Below the pieces are notes generated by a model, which saw nothing but the letters and a program-made list of their open reading frames with translations, was not told where the DNA came from and searched no databases. Made by a program: the position numbers and the translations under genes. Below, piece by piece: positions 46,855 through 54,781 of a stretch of DNA of 64,000 nucleotides. Source of the DNA: Alpinimonas psychrophila (GTDB lineage: Bacteria; Actinomycetota; Actinomycetes; Actinomycetales; Microbacteriaceae); assembly GCF_014137865.1 (NCBI RefSeq), contig NZ_JACGWU010000001.1, forward strand, positions 910,738 to 974,737, written 5' to 3'. Position 1 is the stretch's first letter, and each line of letters starts with the position of its first letter.

Positions 46855-48912
46855 CTAACTGCCCTTCAAAACCGCCCGCACGTGTTCGACGATGGTGTCA
46901 AGGTGTTCGGGGTGAGCGAGTGCGCCCACATCAATGACGGTACCGCTCACGGCGCCCGCGATGATGCGCTTCAAGGGTATTTCGAGACGTTTACCAGTTG
47001 AGGTTCGCGGGATACTCGGCACGAAGGCAACAAAATCTGGCACGTGGCGCGGCGATAGTTCGGTGCGAATGATCGTGCGAATGCTCTTCTCCAACACGGC
47101 ACGGTCCTCAGCGCTTACTGGTGCTCCACCTTGCGCGCCTGACGCGGCAACGAGGAGAACCAGCTTGCCCATTCCACCACCGTCTTCGAAGTGCAACACC
47201 ATGCTGTCGGTGATGCCCGGAAGCGGGTCGAGAATGGCGTAGAACTCGGCCGTTCCGAGACGAACGCCGCCGCGGTTGAGCGTGGCATCAGATCGCCCAG
47301 TGATGACCCAGGTATCGCGCGGCGTGCGAACGAGCCAGTCGCCGTGACGCCAGATTCCAGGGTACGTGTCGAAGTAGCTGGCCAGATAGCGCTCGTTATT
47401 GGTGTCTCCCCAGAAAAAGACGGGCATCGAGGGCATGGGCTTCGTGCAGACCAATTCACCAGCAACACCCGTGACCGCGTGGCCGGATTCGTCCCAGGAA
47501 TCAACCGCGACCCCGAGTGGGCGGCAGGACATTTCCCCCGCGTATACGCCTGTGAGCGGGCCACCACCCAAGAATCCCGAACAGATGTCCGTTCCTCCCG
47601 AGGTAGGGGCAAGCATGAGATCGGGGTTGACCGCGGCGTAGACCCAGGCCGCGACATCCGCTGCTAACGGCGAACCGGAGCACTGAATCTCGCGCACGTT
47701 ACTCAGATCCCAGGTCGTTCCGGGAGTCAGCCCGGCATGGGCGCAAGCCGCGAGATATGCCGACCCCGTAACCATGTACGTTGCTTTTGTCTCTGCCAAG
47801 ATGGCCCACTGGGACCACTCGCCGTCGAGGGCCGGCCAGTTGGGGTCACCGTCCATGAGAACGAGTCCGCCACCCACAAGCAGGGTCGAAATACTGAGCG
47901 TCCACACCATCCACCCGGTGGTCGTGAACCAGAAGGTTTTCTCCCCCGGGGAGAGGTCAAACTGGAGGCCAATGACCTTGAAGTGTTCGATGAGGATGCC
48001 ACCGTGGCAGTGCACAATGGCCTTGGGCTTGCCCGTGGTGCCGGAGGAAAACAAGATAACGAGAGGATGCTCGAACGCAACTGCCTCGAACGTAATGTCG
48101 TCGCCACTGATGTCTTTTCCGCTCTCGCCTTTACCGGCGGCCGTGAATTCTTCGTAGGACAGCACGCCGAAAGGAACCTCGCACGCCGCGTCAGCGTACG
48201 GAAGTAGGACACTCTTCAACTGCGGCAGCGCGGCACGGATGCGTGCCAATTCGTCGGCTCGTGAGATTTTCTTGGAACCCCACGTGTAGCCATCGATGGC
48301 GATGATGATGGACGGGTCAAGCTGGGTGATGCGGTCGAGCACACTCTGCGGGCCCATTTCGGGGGGCACCGAGCACCAGATGGCGCCGAGCGACGCGGTG
48401 GCAATGTACGCCGCGACCGTCTCGGGAATGTTGGGAAGGTAGCCGACGACGCGGTCGTTGACGCCAATGCCCTGTGCCTTGAGACCGCTCTGAATGCCGG
48501 AAATTTCGTGCAGGAGACGCGTGCCACTCCACTCGGCGCTCCCATTCGTCTGGCTGCGCACGGTGAGAACGATGCCCTCGCCCTGCTGGCGAAGCGCCCG
48601 AACGATGTGCTCGGCGAAGTTCAGCCGCGCCCCGGGGAACCACTGGGTGCCGGGCATAGCCGGTCCGCCGGGGACAACAGGCCCCAAGACGGCGGAATAC
48701 GGCTCATGCGCGATGATGTCAAACTCGCGCCAAATGCGGGCCCAAAAATCCTCGAGGTTATCCACTGACCACTGCCAGGCATCCTCGTAATCGTCAAAGA
48801 CCTGACCAGTCTCGTGCTCAACCTGGGTCAAGAATCGCCCCATCCGCGACCGATTCCACTCGCTCTTGGCCACTGCTGGCCGCAATAGTGAGCCCATTTC
48901 TACATTCTGCAT
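46855..48912 (-). CDS. aacS: Acetoacetyl-CoA synthetase
   Basis: 685 residues. FWARIWREFDI near residue 55 and WFPGARLNFAEHIVR belong to the long acetyl/acetoacetyl-CoA synthetase group. Later come the A3 loop LFSSGTTGKPKAIVHCHGG, TTTGWMVWTL, SDATLNRGGVRLGTAEFY and the catalytic Lys in PRTSTGKRLEIPLKR. SDATLNRGGVR with a retained N-terminal domain is specific for AacS, which forms acetoacetyl-CoA from acetoacetate. It follows the IclR gene by 47 bases; the palindrome in that gap matches one before the carboxylase set, tying the two together. No good ribosome binding site is seen; a second ATG five codons in is possible. Confidence 0.92.
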   Translation of the reverse strand: MQNVEMGSLLRPAVAKSEWNRSRMGRFLTQVEHETGQVFDDYEDAWQWSVDNLEDFWARIWREFDIIAHEPYSAVLGPVVPGGPAMPGTQWFPGARLNFAEHIVRALRQQGEGIVLTVRSQTNGSAEWSGTRLLHEISGIQSGLKAQGIGVNDRVVGYLPNIPETVAAYIATASLGAIWCSVPPEMGPQSVLDRITQLDPSIIIAIDGYTWGSKKISRADELARIRAALPQLKSVLLPYADAACEVPFGVLSYEEFTAAGKGESGKDISGDDITFEAVAFEHPLVILFSSGTTGKPKAIVHCHGGILIEHFKVIGLQFDLSPGEKTFWFTTTGWMVWTLSISTLLVGGGLVLMDGDPNWPALDGEWSQWAILAETKATYMVTGSAYLAACAHAGLTPGTTWDLSNVREIQCSGSPLAADVAAWVYAAVNPDLMLAPTSGGTDICSGFLGGGPLTGVYAGEMSCRPLGVAVDSWDESGHAVTGVAGELVCTKPMPSMPVFFWGDTNNERYLASYFDTYPGIWRHGDWLVRTPRDTWVITGRSDATLNRGGVRLGTAEFYAILDPLPGITDSMVLHFEDGGGMGKLVLLVAASGAQGGAPVSAEDRAVLEKSIRTIIRTELSPRHVPDFVAFVPSIPRTSTGKRLEIPLKRIIAGAVSGTVIDVGALAHPEHLDTIVEHVRAVLKGS

Positions 48913-48923
48913 GAATTCCGTAT

Positions 48924-48940
48924 TTTTCGTTGAGTGAAAA
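48924..48940 (-). promoter_or_regulatory. Operator candidate before aacS
   Basis: On the minus strand TTTTCACTCAACGAAAA, an inverted repeat TTTTC-N7-GAAAA located 11 bases before the aacS ATG. It differs at only two of 17 positions from the site at 49758-49774 before the divergent operon. Binding by the neighbouring IclR protein is inferred. Confidence 0.65.
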
Positions 48941-48959
48941 GTTTTTGTGCTGATGAGCT

Positions 48960-49730
48960 TTAGGATTCGATTTCTTCGAGTCGACGCCCCAGTGCATTGG
49001 CTGCTCGAAGCACCGACGGAGCGAACGTATCGAGGTCCTCGCGCGCCGCGTAATTGACGATTCCGATGGAGGCCCGAATAACCCCGTTGACGAGAACGGG
49101 GGCCGCAACGGAGGTTGAACCCACCAGGTATTCCTGGTGGCTTTTCGCGTATCCCTGTGCCTTGATGACGGCCAAGTCTTTGGCGAGAGCCCGCTTGTTT
49201 GTCTGCGTTTCGGGGGTGTACCGCGGTAGTTGCATAGCCATGACAACTTCGATGAAGGACTCTGGGCTGTAGGCCAAGAGAACCTTGCCCACTCCGGTCG
49301 CGTGCAAGGGAATGCGGGCGCCGATACGGCTCTGCACCGGAACAGATTCCTCACTCGTGAGTTTCTCGACATAGATGGCGTCAACGCCATCGCGCACTGC
49401 TAACTGCACGATTTCACGGCAGTCGTACTGCAAGTTGAGAAGAAAAGGCATCGCGATTTCGCGAAGGTGACCGTGCACGGGAGTGAGCAGCCCCATCTCC
49501 CACAGTTTGACCCCCAAGCTGTAACGCCCCGCATCATCGCGGTCGAGAAACCCACCCTCTTCGAGCTCACCCGCAAAGCGAAAAACAGTCGGGATCGGCA
49601 GTCCAGCGATGCGCGCCAGTTGGCTGAGAGTCAGGCTCGGCTCAGAAACGTTAAAGGCGCCCAGCACCGCCAGGGCACGTGCCGTCACGGACTTTGACGT
49701 GTTTTTCGGGTAAACAACTTCGTTGTTCAT
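48960..49730 (-). CDS. IclR-family regulator of the acetoacetate/carboxylase locus
   Basis: 256 residues. N-terminal winged HTH (about 12-70): SVTARALAVLGAFNVSEPSLTLSQLARIAGLPIPTVFRFAGEL. The C-terminal effector domain (about 85-250) has YVEKLTSEESVPVQSRIGARIPLHATGVGKVLLAY and a SIGIVNYA strand as in IclR proteins. It stands between aacS (same strand) and the divergent carboxylase operon; matching palindromes on both sides of it suggest it controls both. IclR effectors are often pathway intermediates such as keto acids. Confidence 0.9.
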   Translation of the reverse strand: MNNEVVYPKNTSKSVTARALAVLGAFNVSEPSLTLSQLARIAGLPIPTVFRFAGELEEGGFLDRDDAGRYSLGVKLWEMGLLTPVHGHLREIAMPFLLNLQYDCREIVQLAVRDGVDAIYVEKLTSEESVPVQSRIGARIPLHATGVGKVLLAYSPESFIEVVMAMQLPRYTPETQTNKRALAKDLAVIKAQGYAKSHQEYLVGSTSVAAPVLVNGVIRASIGIVNYAAREDLDTFAPSVLRAANALGRRLEEIES

Positions 49731-49757
49731 TCACCACACCTAAATTGTTGATATTTC

Positions 49758-49789
49758 TTTTCACTGAATGAAAAATCTCGTTGTACTAT
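49758..49789 (+). promoter_or_regulatory. Operator and promoter of the carboxylase operon
   Basis: TTTTCACTGAATGAAAA (49758-49774) is a TTTTC-N7-GAAAA palindrome nearly equal to the site before aacS. It covers a -35-like TTCACT (49760-49765), with TACTAT as -10 (49784-49789) after 18 bases. Overlap of -35 and operator fits repression. The predicted start near 49796 gives a leader of about 57 bases before the ATG at 49853. Confidence 0.6.
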
Positions 49790-49852
49790 GTTGTCACACG
49801 TACGACACTATTCATAGACGCCCTTCATCAAAGAAGATAAAAAGGAGCAGGC

Positions 49853-51721
49853 ATGTCCGGCCACGAAAACGCAACGAACCCCACAGTAGAGCGAAGCTTT
49901 CCCGACCCTTACGAGATTGAGACGCCCGCCGGCGCCGAAGGTTGGCAAGACCTCTACGCCTACCACAACCTCTTCATCGTCGGCCGCCGTAAAGAAGACG
50001 GTGCCAAGACGTGGTTTAGAAACTCGCTCCACTTTCCCGAGGTGTCCTACCCCTTCGACCAGATCACGATTGACTGCGCGTTCGCCGGCACCGGCGTGAC
50101 CAACACTCGGATCTACGCATTACCGCCCGCAAAGGGCCTCGACGTTCGCGTGGTCAACGGCTACACCTACATGAGCGCGCTCCCCAGCCCCGAAGGCGAA
50201 GAGTTGCAGCGTCGCGCCGAAGAATTCGGCCCCCGAGCCGGCCACTACTTCCAGAACTGGAACGACCTCTACGCCGACTGGGAGGTCCGCGTCAAGAACG
50301 CCATCTCGGCGGTTAAGAGCATTGAGGTTCCGCTCCTCACCGAATTCGAGCCTCTCGAGTTCGTCACGAAGACCCGCGGCGCCACTCAGGCCAACCGCCT
50401 GCTCGAGAACTACTTCGAGCTCATTGCTGCCGGTGACCAGATTTGGACCCTGCACTCCGAGTTCTTGAACCTCGGCTATGCCGCCTACCTCCAGTTCTTG
50501 CTGCTGTGCAAGCTGCACTTCCCCGAGCTCCAGGACCAGACAATTTCGCGCATGGTCTCCGGCGTCGACGTTCTCCTCTTCCGTCCCGATGACGAGCTGC
50601 GAAAGCTCGCTCGCCTCTCGGAGAAGCTCGGCGTCAGCGAGATCATCTTCACCGCCAAGAGCGAAGCAGACCTCATCGCCGGTCTCAGCGGGTCCGCCGC
50701 GGGAGACGAATGGCTCGCGGCCCTCGATGAAGCCAAGAACCCCTGGTTCTACTTTTCTAACGGCAGTGGCATGTACCACTCGCACCGCAGCTGGATTGAT
50801 GACATGTCCATGCCAATTCAGGGCATCGGCGACTACATCCACCGCTTGCGCAAGGGCGACGACCTCTCGCGCCCCATCGAGAAGCTGCAGACCGAGCGCG
50901 ATGAACTCGTTACTCACTACCGCGGTCTTCTCGACGAGGAAGATGTCGCGTCGTTCGACGAGGCCCTCGGCCTCTCGCGCACGGTGTTCCCCTACGTCGA
51001 GAACCACAACTTTTACATCGAGCACTGGTTCCTGACAGAGTTCTGGAACAAGGTTCGCGAGTTCGGCCAGCGTTTCGTGGAGTGGGGTTTCTGGGAAGAT
51101 CAGAACGACATCTTCTTCCTGCGTCGCGCCGAGGTCGTCGAAGCTGTCATCGACTTGCAGGTTGCCTGGGCCTCCGGCGGAACCCCTCAGGGTGGTTACT
51201 ACTGGCCCGCCGTCATCAAGCGCCGCAAGGAAATCTACGCCGCACTTTCCGCGTGGAACCCACCTCCCGCGCTCGGCCCTGTGCCCAAGGACGTCAGCGA
51301 ACCCCTCACCATCATGCTCTGGGGCATCACCCCGGAGACAGTCGATCGTTGGCTCACCGCTCAAGAAGGTGGCGCCAGCAAGACCGAACTGGGTGGCTTC
51401 GCAGCTTCTCCCGGCATCGCCGAGGGTCTCGCTCGCGTTGTCTTGCGCCCCGATGAACTCGACACCGTGAAGGAGGGCGAGATTCTCGTCGCTCCCGTTA
51501 CGAGCCCGAGCTGGACGCCGGTCTTCGGTCGCATCCGCGCCGCCGTTTCTGACATCGGTGGCATCATGTGCCACGCCGCCATCGTGTCCCGCGAATACGG
51601 CCTTCCCGCCGTTGTGGGAACCGGATTCGGTACGACCACTATCAAAACGGGCCAGCTCATCCGTGTCGATGGGAATGCCGGAACCGTCACCATCCTGAAC
51701 GAAATCCCGGTCATCAACTAA
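49853..51721 (+). CDS. PEP-utilising-type phosphotransferase subunit with phosphohistidine domain
   Basis: 622 residues (about 70 kDa) with AAGGAGC before the ATG. Residues 1 to about 500 are a helical region with many aromatic residues and no common catalytic motif. At about 520-615 the swivelling phosphohistidine domain reads GGIMCHAAIVSREYGLPAVVGTG, with H574 as the phospho-acceptor. The ATP-grasp half is encoded separately by the next gene, and the PEP/pyruvate-binding C-terminal domain of true PEP synthase is absent. The same division is known for phenylphosphate synthase (a 70-kDa His-domain protein plus a 40-kDa ATP-binding protein). I infer that it moves the beta-phosphate of ATP to an enol or phenol oxygen; the acceptor is unknown. 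Confidence 0.8.
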   Translation: MSGHENATNPTVERSFPDPYEIETPAGAEGWQDLYAYHNLFIVGRRKEDGAKTWFRNSLHFPEVSYPFDQITIDCAFAGTGVTNTRIYALPPAKGLDVRVVNGYTYMSALPSPEGEELQRRAEEFGPRAGHYFQNWNDLYADWEVRVKNAISAVKSIEVPLLTEFEPLEFVTKTRGATQANRLLENYFELIAAGDQIWTLHSEFLNLGYAAYLQFLLLCKLHFPELQDQTISRMVSGVDVLLFRPDDELRKLARLSEKLGVSEIIFTAKSEADLIAGLSGSAAGDEWLAALDEAKNPWFYFSNGSGMYHSHRSWIDDMSMPIQGIGDYIHRLRKGDDLSRPIEKLQTERDELVTHYRGLLDEEDVASFDEALGLSRTVFPYVENHNFYIEHWFLTEFWNKVREFGQRFVEWGFWEDQNDIFFLRRAEVVEAVIDLQVAWASGGTPQGGYYWPAVIKRRKEIYAALSAWNPPPALGPVPKDVSEPLTIMLWGITPETVDRWLTAQEGGASKTELGGFAASPGIAEGLARVVLRPDELDTVKEGEILVAPVTSPSWTPVFGRIRAAVSDIGGIMCHAAIVSREYGLPAVVGTGFGTTTIKTGQLIRVDGNAGTVTILNEIPVIN

Positions 51722-52839
51722 TGAATATGACTGCTGGGCCCTACACAAAACCGTTTGGCCAGCTTGTTGCCGCTGACCGCCCCAGCGTGGGAGGAAAGTG
51801 CGCCAGTTTGGGTGAACTTGTGTCGGCCGGGCTTCCTGTGCCGGACGGGTTCGCGGTCACCGTAGACGCGTTCGAGGACTACCGTGACGATTCGACCCTG
51901 CGCGAGGAGCTTAAAAACCTCGTGCAGGCCGTCGATGCCACGAGTGCTTCCGCCCTGCAGTTAGCTCATGACAAGGCCGTGGAACTCGTGCTGAGTCACC
52001 CGCTTCCCGGAACGATTGAAGAGGACATCCGCTCGGCCTATCTGGCTCTGTCGCGGGAGACCGCGCAGCGTCGAGGTCTTGCTGACACGGATAACATTCC
52101 CGTCGCCGTGCGTTCCTCCTCGGTCGATGAGGATGGCGATGCCGCCAGTTTCGCCGGTCAGCAGGAGACTTATCTCTGGGTCGTGGGCGAGGATGACGTT
52201 ATTGCCAAAGTGCGCGAGTGCTGGGCAAGCATGTATTCGCCTCAGGCGATTGCCTACCGTCACGGCATGGACGATGTGGATGCCCACGACGCCTCCATGA
52301 TCTCGGTGGCCGTTCAGCTCATGGCTGATGCCGACGTTGCCGGGGTCACCTTCACCGTCAGCCCTCGCACCGGTGACCGCTCGGTCATCGCCATCAACGC
52401 GAGCTGGGGTCTTGGCCAGTCGGTTGTGTCGGGCGAAGTGACGCCCGACGAGTATTGGCTGAACAAGATCGGGCCCGAAATCACGACCACGCGCGTGGCT
52501 CACAAGTTGCACGAATACGTGCCGGCTGCGAGTGGTGTCGGCGTTGTGCTGCAGGATATTCCCGTGGAACGCCAAGACATCGCGTGCCTCTCTGAAGTGG
52601 ATGTCATCGCCCTGGCCGAGATCGCCCTGCGGGTCGAGAAGCACTACGGCTGCCCGCAAGACATCGAGTGGGCTTTGGAGCACAACACCGACGGCAGTAG
52701 CACCGTCATGCTGTTGCAGTCGCGCCCCGAGACCAACTGGAAAAAGCGAAAAGAAGAAAAGGCCGCAGCGGCCAAGACATCGAGCACAAGCGGATTGATG
52801 GGCTTCATGTCCACCGTGACAAAAGGAGCAACCTCATGA
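51721..52839 (+). CDS. PEP-synthase-like ATP-binding subunit
   Basis: 372 residues (about 40 kDa) from ATG at 51721, which shares one base with the preceding stop. It equals the N-terminal pyrophosphorylating half of PEP synthase: GGKCASLGELVSAGLPVPDGF, AVRSSSVDEDGDAASFAGQQ, ADVAGVTFTVSPRTGDRSVI, SWGLGQSVVSGEVTPDEYW and QDIEWALE. A Lys/Ala/Ser-rich tail follows. It should transfer the beta-phosphate of ATP to H574 of the partner. Split ATP-binding and His subunits are rare outside phenylphosphate synthase and rifampin phosphotransferase-like families. Confidence 0.87.
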   Translation: MNMTAGPYTKPFGQLVAADRPSVGGKCASLGELVSAGLPVPDGFAVTVDAFEDYRDDSTLREELKNLVQAVDATSASALQLAHDKAVELVLSHPLPGTIEEDIRSAYLALSRETAQRRGLADTDNIPVAVRSSSVDEDGDAASFAGQQETYLWVVGEDDVIAKVRECWASMYSPQAIAYRHGMDDVDAHDASMISVAVQLMADADVAGVTFTVSPRTGDRSVIAINASWGLGQSVVSGEVTPDEYWLNKIGPEITTTRVAHKLHEYVPAASGVGVVLQDIPVERQDIACLSEVDVIALAEIALRVEKHYGCPQDIEWALEHNTDGSSTVMLLQSRPETNWKKRKEEKAAAAKTSSTSGLMGFMSTVTKGATS

Positions 52840-53354
52840 GCGCCGACACGAACCCCAGCTGGCAAGACCTACTCGACCTCGTCACGCAGCTGAACGACAG
52901 CAATTACGAGTCGGCCAGCGTGCAGTTTGGTAACGTCTCCGTTCGACTCTCCAACGTTGCTGGCTTTCAGGATGGTGGGGCCGCGGTTTCGGCGCCGGTT
53001 GCCGCTCTTGCTGCACTTGCTGCTCCTGTTGCCGCCGCACCCGTTGGTATCGCTGTCACCCCTCTGGCTGCAGCCCCCGTCGCCGCACCCGCCGCGGTTG
53101 TCCCCGTTGGCGACCGCATCGATGCCCCCATGATCGGTGTCTTCTACCGCCGCCCGTCCCCCGGAGCTCCCGCGTTCATCGAGCCCGGTGACCACGTCGA
53201 GGCCGACACCACCATCGGCATCATCGAGATCATGAAACTCATGAACCCCATCACTGCGGGCAAGGCCGGCGTCATCACCGTGTTCCTCGCCGAGGACGCT
53301 GCCGCCGTTGAGTTTGGTCAAGGCCTCGCCATGATCACCGTGGATGCTTCATGA
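52836..53354 (+). CDS. Free-standing biotin carboxyl carrier protein
   Basis: 172 residues, overlapping both neighbours by 4 bases. An N-terminal helical part (1-45) is followed by an Ala/Pro/Val-rich mobile linker (about 50-90) and the biotinyl domain: DAPMIGVFYRRPSPGAPAF, GDHVEADTTIGIIEIMKLMN. K134 in EIMKLM is the biotin site; EIMKLM instead of the commoner EAMKM is typical of AccB-type carriers. Within this operon it must serve the carboxylase and carboxyltransferase encoded next. Confidence 0.93.
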   Translation: MSADTNPSWQDLLDLVTQLNDSNYESASVQFGNVSVRLSNVAGFQDGGAAVSAPVAALAALAAPVAAAPVGIAVTPLAAAPVAAPAAVVPVGDRIDAPMIGVFYRRPSPGAPAFIEPGDHVEADTTIGIIEIMKLMNPITAGKAGVITVFLAEDAAAVEFGQGLAMITVDAS

Positions 53355-54781
53355 GCTCCATCCCAACTCCTGACGCGCTTGCCACCGAACTAAAGGAAGA
53401 TGCGGCTGACACACGCCCCGTCATTCTCATTGCAAACCGTGGCGAAATCGCCGTGCGCATCATCGCTGCCGCCAAGCGCATCGGCGCGAGCCCCGTGCTT
53501 GCCGCGAGCGTCATTGACGCCGATTCTCCTGCCGCCCGCATGGCCGATCGCGTTGTCGTGATCGGCGCCTCCCCTGCGGGAGCCTCCTACCTCCGCCCCG
53601 AACAGGTGGCCCAGGCCGCCGTCAATGTCGGTGCTGCTGCCGTGCATCCGGGGTATGGATTCTTGAGTGAACAACCCCACTTGGCCGAACTTCTCGCTGA
53701 AGAAGGAATCGCTTTTGTCGGCCCTCGCCCCGAAACCCTGCGCGCCGTGGGCGACAAGGGCAGTGCCCGCAAGGTTGCGATTGCCGCCAACGTTCCTGTC
53801 GCTGCCGGCGTCGAAATTGATGACGTGGATGACGTGCAAGCCCTCGTCGCACTCGGCAACGGCATCGGCTACCCCCTTCTCATCAAAGCTATTCATGGTG
53901 GCGGCGGTCGCGGGATCCGTCTCGTCGAAAACTCCGAACAGCTTGCCGTTCTCGTTCCTCAGGCTGCCGCCGAGGCCCTCGGCGCCTTCGGAAACGGTGC
54001 CCTCTATCTCGAGCGCTACTACGGCTCTGCCCGACACGTTGAGGTGCAGGTCTTCGGCGATGGCGAGGGCGGCGTTCAGATCTTTGGTGACCGCGACTGC
54101 TCCGTGCAGCGTCGGCACCAGAAGCTCATCGAAGAGTGCCCGGCCCCCGGTTTGACGGATGTCCGGCGCAAGATTTTGCACGACGCCTCGCGTGCGCTCG
54201 TCATCGCCCTCAAGTATCGCGGTGCCGGAACCGTCGAGTTTCTCGTCGATACCCTCAGCGATGACGTTGTCTTTCTCGAGGTGAATGCGCGCATTCAGGT
54301 CGAGCATCCGGTTACCGAAGAGGCCTTTGGCGTCGACCTCGTTGCCGCCCAGCTTCGGTTGGCACTGGGGCTTGATCCTGAGCTTCCGGATGTACCGCCC
54401 GTTCCCCCGGCGACCGTCATCGAGTTGCGCCTCAACGCCGAGGACCCCAACGAAGACTTTCGCCCGAACTCCGGTGACATCACAGCCGTTTCGTGGCCAC
54501 GAGGTCCCGGCATCCGGGTCGACACGCAAATTGAGGCCGGCTACCGGTTCCCTCTTTACTACGACAGCCTGATGGCCAAGCTCATCGTGCGCGCTCACAA
54601 CCGTGACGCTGCCGTCGCCGCCATTGCCTCGGCTGCTGCCAACACGCGCATCGAGGGCATCAAAACCACGCTACCGATGCACCACTTCGTGCTCGCGCAC
54701 CCCGACTTTATCCGCGGCCAAGTGCCCACCTCGTGGTTCGCTCCCGTCTGGGAAAACCACTCGAACGGAGCCACCTCATGA
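53351..54781 (+). CDS. Biotin carboxylase
   Basis: 476 residues. ILIANRGEIAVRIIAAAKRIG, HPGYGFLSEQPHLAELL, the ATP-grasp glycine loop KAIHGGGGRGIRLVE, CSVQRRHQKLIEECPAP, and FLEVNARIQVEHPVTEEAFGVDLVAAQLRLA with the catalytic Glu/Asn/Arg are complete. It carboxylates carrier biotin with bicarbonate and ATP. An extra N-terminus of about 25 residues (Ser/Asp/Glu-rich) precedes the core. Coupled ATGA overlaps with carrier and carboxyltransferase genes indicate equal-ratio expression. Confidence 0.95.
   Translation: MSSIPTPDALATELKEDAADTRPVILIANRGEIAVRIIAAAKRIGASPVLAASVIDADSPAARMADRVVVIGASPAGASYLRPEQVAQAAVNVGAAAVHPGYGFLSEQPHLAELLAEEGIAFVGPRPETLRAVGDKGSARKVAIAANVPVAAGVEIDDVDDVQALVALGNGIGYPLLIKAIHGGGGRGIRLVENSEQLAVLVPQAAAEALGAFGNGALYLERYYGSARHVEVQVFGDGEGGVQIFGDRDCSVQRRHQKLIEECPAPGLTDVRRKILHDASRALVIALKYRGAGTVEFLVDTLSDDVVFLEVNARIQVEHPVTEEAFGVDLVAAQLRLALGLDPELPDVPPVPPATVIELRLNAEDPNEDFRPNSGDITAVSWPRGPGIRVDTQIEAGYRFPLYYDSLMAKLIVRAHNRDAAVAAIASAAANTRIEGIKTTLPMHHFVLAHPDFIRGQVPTSWFAPVWENHSNGATS

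Noticed and set aside
46855..48912. Acetyl-CoA synthetase (Acs)
   Set aside because: The overall fold is shared, but the N-terminal region and the SDATLNRGGVRLGTAEFY segment fit acetoacetyl-CoA synthetase better than Acs.
50120..51748. Very long open frame (over 500 codons) on the minus strand opposite the phosphohistidine-domain gene
   Set aside because: It mirrors the coding gene codon by codon, has no domain, no ribosome binding site and no conserved motif; high-GC genes often leave the antisense frame open. The same applies to long antisense frames over 53390-54598 and 54595-56175.
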